Positions 1 through 7,574 of a DNA stretch of 64,000 nt are shown one piece after another. The position numbers and the translations under genes are program-made. A model generated the notes under the pieces. It did not search any database, had not been told where the DNA came from, and saw only the letters and a list, made by a program, of their open reading frames with translations. Each line of letters opens with the position of its first letter. Within the stretch, counting starts at the first letter, position 1. Source of the stretch: Pseudomonas putida (lineage in GTDB: Bacteria; Pseudomonadota; Gammaproteobacteria; Pseudomonadales; Pseudomonadaceae); assembly GCA_041071465.1 (NCBI GenBank), contig CP163498.1:5846001-5910000 (forward strand), in the 5' to 3' direction.

Positions 1-2
1 TG

Positions 3-77
3 GGGCTCACCGGCAAGGCTTTCTACAAGACTGAAGGCGCGTTCGATCTGACTACCAGCCATGACACAGGTCCCTGA
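3..77 (+). CDS. C-terminal fragment of an unidentified protein (cut by window edge)
   Basis: The third forward frame is open from the window edge for 24 codons and stops with TGA at 75-77; the other two forward frames close earlier. The visible tail reads like a real protein end (GKAFYKTEGAFDL then TTSHDTGP) but is too short to name. It runs in the same direction as the FAD dehydrogenase that starts about 180 bases downstream. No terminator-like hairpin separates them, although a T-run follows the stop. Confidence 0.45.
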   Translation, partial: GLTGKAFYKTEGAFDLTTSHDTGP

Positions 78-220
78 TTTTTTTGCGAATTCTAGAAGAT
101 GATTCCACATCGTCGCTAGCCAGCGCAGCGCCAGCGACTGTGAATGTCCGATGATCGCCCAGTACTTGCCTGGCACAACCCGCCTGCCCTTGCAGGCCGA
201 GACGCTGCCGACAAGAATAT

Positions 221-233
221 GGAACCTTGTTCC
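221..233. promoter_or_regulatory. Short perfect inverted repeat upstream of FAD dehydrogenase
   Basis: GGAAC-CTT-GTTCC forms a 5-bp-arm palindrome about 24 bases before the likely start codon, between a weak -35-like TTGCAG (190-195) and the gene. It could be an operator. It does not match the TGTTCA-N5-TGAACA sites upstream of the neighbouring sigma-54 promoter. Confidence 0.25.
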
Positions 234-256
234 AATAACAATACAGGAATCCCGTG

Positions 257-1969
257 ATGCCTTCCGCTCCCTTCGAAACCGAATGCGATGTACTGGTCAT
301 AGGCTCTGGCGCCGCCGGGCTGGCTGCGGCCGTAACGGCTGCCTGGCATGGGCAGAAGGTGATCCTGGTGGAGAAGGAACCGGTGTTTGGCGGTGCCACC
401 GCCTGGTCCGGTGGCTGGGCCTGGGCGCCGCGCAATCCACTGGCGCGCAGGGCCGGCATCGTAGAAGACATCGAACAGCCACGCACTTATCTGCGCCATG
501 AACTGGGGGCTAACTACAACGCCGAGCGCGTCGATGCCTTCCTTGAAGCGTGCCCGCACATGGTGGCGTTTTTCGAGAAGCACACGGCGTTGCAGTTTGC
601 CGACGGCAACGGTATACCCGACATGCATGGCGACACACCGGGGGCAGCCCAGGGCGGGCACCAGGTGATCGCCGCGCCCTATGACGCCCGCGAGGTTGGC
701 GCCCTGCTGCCGCGCTTGCGCAAGACCCTGCGCGAAACCTCATTCATGGGCATGCCGATCATGGCCGGCGCCGACCTTGCTGCTTTTCTCAACATGACCC
801 GCTCGCCCAAAGCCCTGCTGCATGTGTGCAAACGCTTTGGCCGCCACCTGTACCACCTGGCCCGCTACGGCCGGGCGATGCACCTGGTCAACGGCGTGGC
901 GCTGGTGGCGCGCCTGGCCAAATCGGCGCAGGACCTGGGCGTGCACCTGCAAGAGTCGGCGCCGGCCAAGCACCTGCTGGTCGAGGATGGCCAGGTGCGC
1001 GGGGCACGGGTGGCCACACCGCAGGGCGAGCAGCTGATTCGCGCCAAGGCCGTAGTGCTGGCGGCAGGCGGCTTCCCCAACGACAACGCCCGCCGCCGGC
1101 AATTGTTCCCCCGCGATGCCAGCGGCCACGACAACCTGGCGCTGCCGCCCAAGGGCTGCTCGGGCGATGGCCTGCGCCTGGGGGAATCTGCCGGTGGCGT
1201 GGTTGCCACCGACTTGAAATCGCCGGTGGCCTGGGCACCGGTTTCGCAGGTGCCGCACCGCGACGGCAGCGTCGGCCATTTTCCGCACATTATCGAGCGC
1301 GGCAAGCCGGGCATTATCGGCGTGCTGGCCAACGGCAAGCGCTTCGTCAATGAAGCGCATGGCTACTACGACTATGTATCGGCGATGGTCGCGGCGGTGC
1401 CGCAGGATGAAGCGGTGTGTTCGTGGCTGGTCTGCGACCATCGGTTCCTGCGCCGCTACGGGCTGGGCCACGCCCGCCCCGCGCCGTTGCCGGTGGGGCC
1501 CCATGTGCGCAGCGGCTACCTCAAGCAAGGTGCCACGCTGGAAGCGTTGGCGGATGCCTGCGGCATTGACCCGGCCGGGTTAAGGGCCACCGTCAGCGAC
1601 TTCAACAAGCACGCACGCAATGGCCAGGACCCCGCCTTTGGCCGGGGGTCCACGCCGTTCAACCGCAAGCAAGGCGACCCTGGGCACAAAGGCCCCAACC
1701 CTTGCGTGGCGCCCATCGAGCACGGGCCGTTCTATGCGGTGAAAGTACAGCCCGGCTGCTTCGGCACCTTTGCCGGGCTGCGCACCGACGGCAATGCCCA
1801 GGTGCTGGATGAGGCCGGGCAGCCGATTGCAGGTTTGTATGCGGCGGGTACCGACATGGCCAGCGTGTTTGGTGGCTGGTACCCATCGGGCGGCATCAAC
1901 CTGGGGCCGGCGCTGACCTTCGGCTATGTGGCCGGGCGGCATATTGCCGGGGCGCAAGGATACGAGTGA
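257..1969 (+). CDS. FAD-dependent dehydrogenase, 3-ketosteroid dehydrogenase/fumarate reductase flavoprotein family
   Basis: A 570-residue flavoprotein. An N-terminal Rossmann motif GSGAAG lies at residues 16-21 and the ribose-binding acid in LVEKE follows. The C-terminal part (GLYAAGTDMASVFGG then GINLGPALTFGYVAGRH) is the flavin-capping segment typical of KstD/FrdA-like enzymes that desaturate carbon-carbon bonds next to a carbonyl or reduce enoates. Start: GTG at 254 and ATG at 257 are adjacent; AGGA at 245-248 is spaced best for the ATG. A hairpin with a GAAA loop follows the stop, so it is probably a separate unit from the aryl-alcohol genes. The substrate cannot be read from the sequence; the neighbours suggest an aromatic or cyclic compound. 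Confidence 0.8.
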   Translation: MPSAPFETECDVLVIGSGAAGLAAAVTAAWHGQKVILVEKEPVFGGATAWSGGWAWAPRNPLARRAGIVEDIEQPRTYLRHELGANYNAERVDAFLEACPHMVAFFEKHTALQFADGNGIPDMHGDTPGAAQGGHQVIAAPYDAREVGALLPRLRKTLRETSFMGMPIMAGADLAAFLNMTRSPKALLHVCKRFGRHLYHLARYGRAMHLVNGVALVARLAKSAQDLGVHLQESAPAKHLLVEDGQVRGARVATPQGEQLIRAKAVVLAAGGFPNDNARRRQLFPRDASGHDNLALPPKGCSGDGLRLGESAGGVVATDLKSPVAWAPVSQVPHRDGSVGHFPHIIERGKPGIIGVLANGKRFVNEAHGYYDYVSAMVAAVPQDEAVCSWLVCDHRFLRRYGLGHARPAPLPVGPHVRSGYLKQGATLEALADACGIDPAGLRATVSDFNKHARNGQDPAFGRGSTPFNRKQGDPGHKGPNPCVAPIEHGPFYAVKVQPGCFGTFAGLRTDGNAQVLDEAGQPIAGLYAAGTDMASVFGGWYPSGGINLGPALTFGYVAGRHIAGAQGYE

Positions 1970-1970
1970 G

Positions 1971-1988
1971 GCAAGCCGAAAGGCTTGC
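1971..1988 (+). terminator. Hairpin with GNRA-type tetraloop after FAD dehydrogenase
   Basis: GCAAGCC-GAAA-GGCTTGC is a perfect 7-bp stem with a GAAA loop that begins two bases after the stop codon. There is no T tract, so it may be a weak terminator or a 3' end stabiliser. Confidence 0.45.
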
Positions 1989-1995
1989 AGCGCCC

Positions 1996-2012
1996 TGTTC
2001 AGAAAATGAACA
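1996..2012. promoter_or_regulatory. Upstream activator site 1 for sigma-54 activator
   Basis: TGTTCA-N5-TGAACA, a perfect 6-bp palindrome. A second copy with the same arms lies at 2030-2046, 34 bp further on centre to centre. Both lie 45-95 bp upstream of a -24/-12 promoter, where bacterial enhancer-binding proteins normally sit. The likely ligand is the activator encoded at 5781-7571. Confidence 0.65.
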
Positions 2013-2029
2013 CTCGCAAAACCGTCGAT

Positions 2030-2046
2030 TGTTCAGGTTGTGAACA
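2030..2046. promoter_or_regulatory. Upstream activator site 2 for sigma-54 activator
   Basis: TGTTCA-GGTTG-TGAACA repeats the arms of the site at 1996-2012 with a different spacer. The shared part is therefore the recognition half-site and not chance similarity of a longer stretch. Confidence 0.65.
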
Positions 2047-2088
2047 CCGCCAGGCCCGCAGCTCCTGAATTCTATGGCCGCTGCACCT

Positions 2089-2104
2089 TGGCACACCCCC
2101 TGCA
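2089..2104 (+). promoter_or_regulatory. Sigma-54 (-24/-12) promoter of the aryl-alcohol operon
   Basis: TGGCACACCCCCTGCA: GG at 2090-2091 and GC at 2102-2103 are exactly 12 bp apart, as RpoN requires, and TGGCAC matches the -24 consensus in full. The predicted start of transcription is near 2115, some 28 bases before the likely GTG start of the aldehyde dehydrogenase. Two palindromic activator sites lie upstream. Confidence 0.75.
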
Positions 2105-2142
2105 ACAAGCATCCGTGAACACAACAACACAGGATGCTTTGC

Positions 2143-3603
2143 GTGGATACCTTACTGCCCAACGAACTCTGGAACGAGCGGCTGTTCACCGGTACCTGGG
2201 TACCCGGTGAGCTGCCCGCCACCGCCGTAACCTCCCCTGGCAATGGCGTGGCACTGGGTGCCCTGGCCAACGCCGGTGCCAAACAGGTGGAGCACAGCGC
2301 GCGCGAGGCCGCCACGGCCCAGCGCAGTTGGTATGCCCTGCCCTACGACGAACGCGCCAAAGTCCTGCGCAAGGCCGCCGCTATCGCCGAGCAATACCAG
2401 GCCGAGATCGCCAACTGGATCGTTCGCGAAAGTGGCTCGACCCAGGCCAAGGCCGGCTTCGAGGCCTCCATCAGCATCAAAGCGCTGCACGAAGCCTGTG
2501 CCCTTCCCTCGCGCAGCCAAGGCGAAGTACTGCCTTCCACAGCCGGCCGCCTGAGCATCGCGCGGCGCCGCCCGCTGGGCGTGATCGGAGTCATTTCACC
2601 GTTCAACTTCCCGCTGTACCTGGCCATGCGTGCGGTTGCCCCGGCACTGGCCACGGGCAATGCGGTCGTGCTCAAGCCCGACCCGCGCACCGCAGTGTGC
2701 GGCGGCCATGTCATCGCCCGCATCTTCGAGCTGGCAGGTTTGCCGGCAGGCGTGCTGCATGTGCTGCCGGGCGGCGCAGAGGCCGGTGCAGCGCTGACTG
2801 CGTCACCCAGCGTGGCGATGATCCAGTTCACCGGTTCCACCGCCGCTGGCCGCAAAGTGGGCGAAGCTGCCGGTCGCCACCTGAAGAAAGTCTCGCTCGA
2901 ACTGGGAGGCAAGAACTCGTTGATCATCCTCGACGACGCCGACCTGGACCTGGCCATCGCCAACGCTACCTGGGGGGTGTACCTGCACCAGGGGCAAATC
3001 TGCATGTCGACCGGCCGGGTGCTGGTGCAACGGGGCATCGATGACGCCTTCGTCGCACGCCTGGTGGCCAAGGCACGCAGCCTGACGGTGGGCGACCCGG
3101 CCAGCGGCCAGGTACACCTAGGCCCGCTGATCAACGCGGCCCAGCGTGACAACGCCTTGCGCATCGTCGACGCCGCACGCGCTGCCGGGGCAACGCTGGC
3201 AACCGGCGGTGCGGCTGACGGGCTGTTCTTCCAGCCGACCGTGCTCAGCGACGTGCAGCGTGACAACCCGGCATTTCACGAGGAAATCTTTGGCCCCGTG
3301 GCCGTGGTGGTGCCGTTCGATAGCGATGAGCAGGCCGTGGAACTGGCCAACGACACGGACTACGGCTTGAGCGCTGCCATCCTGTCGCGCGATACCGGCC
3401 GCGCCTTGCGCCTGGGCGAACAATTGCGCACCGGGCTTCTGCATATCAACGACCAGACCGTCAACGACGAGGTCATCAACCCCTTCGGCGGCGTGGGTGC
3501 ATCCGGCAACGGCAGCAGCATCGGTGGCGCCGCCAACTGGGAAGAGTTCACCCAATGGCAATGGCTGACCCTCAAGGGCCAAGCGCCTGCCTACCCCCTG
3601 TAA
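2143..3603 (+). CDS. Benzaldehyde dehydrogenase (NAD+), AreC/XylC-like
   Basis: An aldehyde dehydrogenase superfamily member of 486 residues from GTG 2143. It probably oxidises benzaldehyde-type aldehydes to the acids. Visible catalytic features: SPFNFP (Asn about 155), the NAD-binding Lys about 178, LELGGK with the general base Glu about 253, and GQICMS with the nucleophile Cys about 287. ATG 2134 is in frame but AGG directly abuts it; AGGA at 2131-2134 is spaced 8 bases from GTG 2143, so the GTG is preferred. The zinc alcohol dehydrogenase follows 18 bases later and would supply its aldehyde, matching the areCB/xylCB order. Transcription is predicted from the sigma-54 promoter at 2089-2104. 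Confidence 0.88.
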   Translation: MDTLLPNELWNERLFTGTWVPGELPATAVTSPGNGVALGALANAGAKQVEHSAREAATAQRSWYALPYDERAKVLRKAAAIAEQYQAEIANWIVRESGSTQAKAGFEASISIKALHEACALPSRSQGEVLPSTAGRLSIARRRPLGVIGVISPFNFPLYLAMRAVAPALATGNAVVLKPDPRTAVCGGHVIARIFELAGLPAGVLHVLPGGAEAGAALTASPSVAMIQFTGSTAAGRKVGEAAGRHLKKVSLELGGKNSLIILDDADLDLAIANATWGVYLHQGQICMSTGRVLVQRGIDDAFVARLVAKARSLTVGDPASGQVHLGPLINAAQRDNALRIVDAARAAGATLATGGAADGLFFQPTVLSDVQRDNPAFHEEIFGPVAVVVPFDSDEQAVELANDTDYGLSAAILSRDTGRALRLGEQLRTGLLHINDQTVNDEVINPFGGVGASGNGSSIGGAANWEEFTQWQWLTLKGQAPAYPL

Positions 3604-3621
3604 CCCCGGAGAACAATAACA

Positions 3622-4746
3622 ATGACAACACCTCTGTTTCGCCCCATTCAAGCTGCCGTCACCCGTGGCAAAGGCGCCCCCTTCGTGCTGGAACAGGCGC
3701 GTATTCGTGCGCCGCAAGGTGATGAGGTGCTGGTGCGCATCGTCGCCACCGGCATGTGCCACACCGACATGATCGTGCGCGACCAGTACTACCCCGTGCC
3801 GCTGCCAGCGGTGCTGGGGCACGAAGGCTCTGGCATCGTCGAGGCCGTTGGCCCTTTGGTACAGAACCTGGCCGTGGGCGACCACGTGGTGATGACCTAC
3901 GGCTACTGCGGCCACTGCCTGGCCTGCGACGCCGGCCAGGCCGCCTACTGCCAGGACTTTTTCGGGCGCAATTTCAGTGGTGCTGGCCCCGAAGGCGAAC
4001 ATGCGCTGCAGGATGAACAAGGCTACGCCCTGAATGACCACTTCTTCGCCCAGTCGTCGTTCGCCACCTACGCACTGGGGCGCGAGAACAACACCGTGCG
4101 GGTGCCCAAGGAAGCGCCAATCGAGCTGCTTGGCCCGCTGGGTTGCGGTATCCAGACAGGCGCCGGCGCGGTGATCAACTCGCTCAGGGTCACCCCGGGC
4201 AGCGCCTTTGCCGCCTTTGGCGGCGGTGCGGTGGGCCTGTCCGCCGTGCTGGCCGCGCAAGTGGCAGGCGCCGCCACCATCATCGCGGTCGACGTGGTGC
4301 CTTCGCGTCTGGCGCTGGCCCTGGAGCTGGGCGCCACCCACGTGGTCAACAGCCGTGAAACCGACCCGGTGGCAGCCATCCGCGAAATCACCGGCGGCGG
4401 CGTGCAGTTCGCCCTGGAGTCCACGGGGCGCCCGGAAGTGCTGCGCCAGGCCGTGGATGCCCTTGGCAGCCGTGGCGCACTGGGGGTGGTCGGTGCGCCG
4501 CCGCTGGGCACCACTGCACAGTTCGACGTCAACGACCTGCTGCTGGGCGGCAAGGTCATTCGCGGCATCGTCGAGGGTGACAGCGTGCCGAAGAAGTTCA
4601 TCCCCGAGCTGGTCAACCTGTACCTGCAGGGCCGCTTCGCCTTCGACAAACTGGTGCGTTTCTATGACTTCGAGCAGATCAACCAGGCCGCCGAGGACAG
4701 CGAAAAAGGCCTGACGCTGAAACCGATCATCCGTATCCAGAAGTAA
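3622..4746 (+). CDS. Zinc-dependent aryl-alcohol dehydrogenase, AreB/XylB-like
   Basis: A 374-residue medium-chain alcohol dehydrogenase, predicted to oxidise benzyl-type alcohols to aldehydes with NAD+. Catalytic zinc ligands are Cys46 (GMCHTD) and His67-Glu68 (GHEGSG). The structural zinc lobe has Cys96, Cys99, Cys102 and Cys110 (YCGHCLACD then AAYC). The Rossmann motif is FGGGAVGLSAV near residue 200. It sits 18 bases after the benzaldehyde dehydrogenase with GGAG ahead of the ATG. A 9-bp hairpin separates it from the channel gene. Confidence 0.9.
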   Translation: MTTPLFRPIQAAVTRGKGAPFVLEQARIRAPQGDEVLVRIVATGMCHTDMIVRDQYYPVPLPAVLGHEGSGIVEAVGPLVQNLAVGDHVVMTYGYCGHCLACDAGQAAYCQDFFGRNFSGAGPEGEHALQDEQGYALNDHFFAQSSFATYALGRENNTVRVPKEAPIELLGPLGCGIQTGAGAVINSLRVTPGSAFAAFGGGAVGLSAVLAAQVAGAATIIAVDVVPSRLALALELGATHVVNSRETDPVAAIREITGGGVQFALESTGRPEVLRQAVDALGSRGALGVVGAPPLGTTAQFDVNDLLLGGKVIRGIVEGDSVPKKFIPELVNLYLQGRFAFDKLVRFYDFEQINQAAEDSEKGLTLKPIIRIQK

Positions 4747-4754
4747 CGCCCCCA

Positions 4755-4775
4755 GGGGCAGCCATGGGCTGCCCC
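4755..4775 (+). terminator. Intra-operon hairpin
   Basis: GGGGCAGCC-ATG-GGCTGCCCC: a perfect 9-bp stem with a 3-base loop and no T tract, 9 bases after the alcohol dehydrogenase stop. It may attenuate transcription or protect the upstream mRNA, lowering expression of the channel relative to the enzymes. Confidence 0.45.
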
Positions 4776-4806
4776 ACGCCATAACAAGAACAAGGGAACC
4801 CCTGAC

Positions 4807-5697
4807 ATGATAAAGAACTCCAGCCTTGCCTGGGGCACGCTGGCCTGCGCGCTGGTTTCAGCCAAGGCCCTGGCTGTCGATGTGAATGCCGGCGACTACA
4901 CGGCGCTGCCCCCAGGCACCAACGTCGCCGCCTGGTACCAGCAATTCAGCCGCGCCGACCGCTTCAACGGCGACGGTGCGCCCGACGCCACACACGGCAC
5001 CAGCCTGCGCTCCAACATCAGCATCCTGCGTCTGATCCATTTCACCGAGATTGCCGGCATCACCGTGGACCCGCAAATACTCCTGCCCTTCGGCCATGTC
5101 TACGACGTGAAGGTTGGCGGGCAGTCGCTGGGCAGCAACAGCGGCATGGCCGACCCGATCATCGGTGCCACCTTCTGGCTGGTAAACCAGCCTGGGCTGG
5201 GCGCCAGCGGCCGCTACTTCGGCATTACCCCACTGCTGTACCTGCCGTGGGGCCGATACGACCGCGGCGCCGGTGTGAACCTGGGCGAAAACCGCTGGAA
5301 AGGCGACCTGCAACTGGGCTGGGTAGAACCGCTGTGGGGCCGCTGGTCCATGGAGTGGTATGCCGATGCCGTGTTCTATGGCAGCAACGACAAGGCCGGC
5401 AGCGGCAGCCAGACATTGCGCCAGGACACGACCTACCAGTTGCAGACCAACCTGCGCTACGACTTCAACCCGGCCCAGCGCCTGGCCCTGGGCTTCTCCG
5501 CCAGCGAAGGCGGCAAGCAGCACCTGTCGGGCGACTACACGGGGCAGAAGACCGAGGTGCAGCAAGTGCGTCTGGAGTTTCAGCAGATGGTCGGCAGCAC
5601 CGTGCAGTTGAGCGGCCAGCTGACCCACGACACCCGCGTGGTCGGTGGTTTCCAGGAGGACACCGGGGTCAACCTGCGGGCGCTGCTGCTGTTCTGA
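4807..5697 (+). CDS. Outer-membrane channel, MetA-pathway phenol-degradation family
   Basis: A 296-residue protein with a Sec signal peptide (positive start MIKNSS, hydrophobic core, cut near AKALA-VDV). The mature part resembles the family annotated as the MetA pathway of phenol degradation: many alternating-residue strands, GRYFGITPLLYLPWG, and a C-terminal strand ending in Phe (ALLLF), the usual signal for outer-membrane beta-barrel insertion. It probably admits aromatic alcohols or esters. Ribosome site AAGGGA lies upstream. It lies between the enzymes and the sigma-54 activator in the same orientation. Confidence 0.78.
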   Translation: MIKNSSLAWGTLACALVSAKALAVDVNAGDYTALPPGTNVAAWYQQFSRADRFNGDGAPDATHGTSLRSNISILRLIHFTEIAGITVDPQILLPFGHVYDVKVGGQSLGSNSGMADPIIGATFWLVNQPGLGASGRYFGITPLLYLPWGRYDRGAGVNLGENRWKGDLQLGWVEPLWGRWSMEWYADAVFYGSNDKAGSGSQTLRQDTTYQLQTNLRYDFNPAQRLALGFSASEGGKQHLSGDYTGQKTEVQQVRLEFQQMVGSTVQLSGQLTHDTRVVGGFQEDTGVNLRALLLF

Positions 5698-5780
5698 TGC
5701 TCGGCAGCCTTGACGCGCTGCTGGCAGCGGCGCAACGTGCGCAGTCAGCAGCGTGCCGTAAACCCTCACAAGGTGTACCC

Positions 5781-7571
5781 ATGGATCGCCTACAACTCCA
5801 GTTGCACAGCGCCCGCCAGCAATTCGCCGAAGGCCTGCCGTTGCCCGCCGGGCTGCTGCCGGAACCTATCGAGCGCTCGTGGGAGCGTTCCAGGGCCGCC
5901 GGGCTCAGCCCGTGGCAACCGCGCCTGGCACACGGGCAGCTGGATGTGCTGCCACTGACCGAGGCCGACAGCCAACTGGCTGCCTGCGTGCAACCAGAGC
6001 TGGAACGGTTATGGGAGCTGATTGGCGATTCGCACTGGATGCTGTTTTGCGTCAACCCGGATAACCGCATTGTCCAGACCCGCAAGCCATCAGGCATCGA
6101 CGGCCCGTTGTCGGCCCTGCACACCGGGCGCCGGGTCAGCGAGGTCGACGTCGGCACCACTGCCCCGGCCTGCACGCTGATGGACGGCCTGCCGGCGATC
6201 GTTGCCGGCAACCAGCATTACCTGCAGGAGTTTGCCCAGTTTTTCTGCGTCAGCGTGCCATTGCGCGGGGTCAATGGCGAGCTGCTCGGGGCGCTGGACC
6301 TGACCGGTATCGGCACACGCAATGCCGGGACCATGCTCGAACGCCTCAAACATGCGGCGCTGGCGACTGAAAACAATTTCTTCCACGGCCTGCCGGGCTG
6401 CCGCATCCTGGAGCTGCAACACGACCCAAGGCTGCTCGGTTCGCCACTGCAGGCGCTGCTGGCCGTGCACGACGATGGCACGGTGTACGCAGCCAACCGC
6501 GCCGCACAGCAGTTGCTGGGCGTGCCCAGCTACCGCCCTGAAGGGCTGACGCTGGAGCAACTGTTCGACCGCCCTGGCCACAACGGCCTGGATGGCTCGC
6601 CGCAGCTGCTGGCCTTGGCCGACGGCTCACGCCTGTATGGCCGGCTATTGGCGCAGCCTGCCGCCAAGCCACGGCCACTGCGGGCCAGCCACACGGCGCT
6701 GGGCAGCGACCGGCGGGTCAACGCCCGCTTCGCAGATGCCTGCAAGGCCGTGGCTGGAAACCTGCCGGTGCTGATCACCGGGCCGACCGGTTCTGGTAAA
6801 GAAGTGTTCGCCAAGGCGCTGCACGAACACTGCTGCCCACAGGCCCCGTTCATTGCAATCAACTGCGCAGCCCTGCCCGAGAGCCTCATCGAAGCTGAAC
6901 TGTTCGGCTACACCGAAGGCAGCTTCACCGGCGCTCGCAAAGGCGGCGCCGTGGGCCTGCTGGAGTCCGCCGGCGACGGCATCTTGCTGCTGGACGAAAT
7001 CGGTGACATGCCGTTGGCCCTGCAAAGCCGGCTGCTGCGTGCCTTGCAGGAGCGGCAGATCACCCGTGTTGGCAGCACCAGCAGCGTGGCGCTGAAGGCC
7101 CACGTTGTCGCCGCCACCCACAAGGACCTCGCCAGCCTGGTGAGCAGCGGCGGCTTTCGCGAGGACCTGTTCTACCGCCTGGACGGCCTGCGCGTGGCCC
7201 TGCCTGCCCTGGAACAGCGCCTGGACAAGGCGCAACTGATCGACAATTTCTTCCAGCGCCCAGGCTTCCCGCCGCTGGCGGCAGAGGCCAGGCGCCAATT
7301 GCAGGCCTACCACTGGCCGGGCAACCTGCGGCAACTGGACAACGTGGCGCGCCTGGTCGGGGTGCTGGCCGCTGGCGAACCGTGCATCAACCTGCAGCAC
7401 CTTCCCGACGACCTGCAAGGCCAGGCGCACGTGACGTCGTGCAACCTTGCCGACGCTACCCAGGAAGTGATCGAACGCGTCCTGCTGGCCCATGCCGGTA
7501 ACGTCAGCGCCGCCGCCAAGGAACTCGGTATCTCGCGCACTACCCTGTACAAGCGCCTGGGCAAGCAGTAA
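5781..7571 (+). CDS. Sigma-54-dependent activator, AcoR/AreR-like
   Basis: A 596-residue enhancer-binding protein. The N-terminal GAF-type sensor half has a region like that of AcoR (GIDGPLSALHTGRR, VDVGTTAPACTLMDG). The AAA+ domain follows with Walker A GPTGSGKE at about 334, GSFTGA at about 380 (Ser in place of the usual Ala in the sigma-54 loop) and Walker B LLLDEIGD at about 402. A Fis-type helix-turn-helix ends the protein (AAKELGISRTTLYKRL). The open frame extends upstream through the channel gene, but AAGG at 5770-5773 and homology favour ATG 5781. It most likely binds TGTTCA-N5-TGAACA at 1996-2046 and activates the operon in response to an aromatic inducer. Confidence 0.88.
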   Translation: MDRLQLQLHSARQQFAEGLPLPAGLLPEPIERSWERSRAAGLSPWQPRLAHGQLDVLPLTEADSQLAACVQPELERLWELIGDSHWMLFCVNPDNRIVQTRKPSGIDGPLSALHTGRRVSEVDVGTTAPACTLMDGLPAIVAGNQHYLQEFAQFFCVSVPLRGVNGELLGALDLTGIGTRNAGTMLERLKHAALATENNFFHGLPGCRILELQHDPRLLGSPLQALLAVHDDGTVYAANRAAQQLLGVPSYRPEGLTLEQLFDRPGHNGLDGSPQLLALADGSRLYGRLLAQPAAKPRPLRASHTALGSDRRVNARFADACKAVAGNLPVLITGPTGSGKEVFAKALHEHCCPQAPFIAINCAALPESLIEAELFGYTEGSFTGARKGGAVGLLESAGDGILLLDEIGDMPLALQSRLLRALQERQITRVGSTSSVALKAHVVAATHKDLASLVSSGGFREDLFYRLDGLRVALPALEQRLDKAQLIDNFFQRPGFPPLAAEARRQLQAYHWPGNLRQLDNVARLVGVLAAGEPCINLQHLPDDLQGQAHVTSCNLADATQEVIERVLLAHAGNVSAAAKELGISRTTLYKRLGKQ

Positions 7572-7574
7572 CGC

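Noticed and set aside
171..187. TGGCAC followed by CTGC upstream of the FAD dehydrogenase as a second sigma-54 promoter
   Set aside because: The GG-GC distance is two bases too long; RpoN promoters do not tolerate this spacing.
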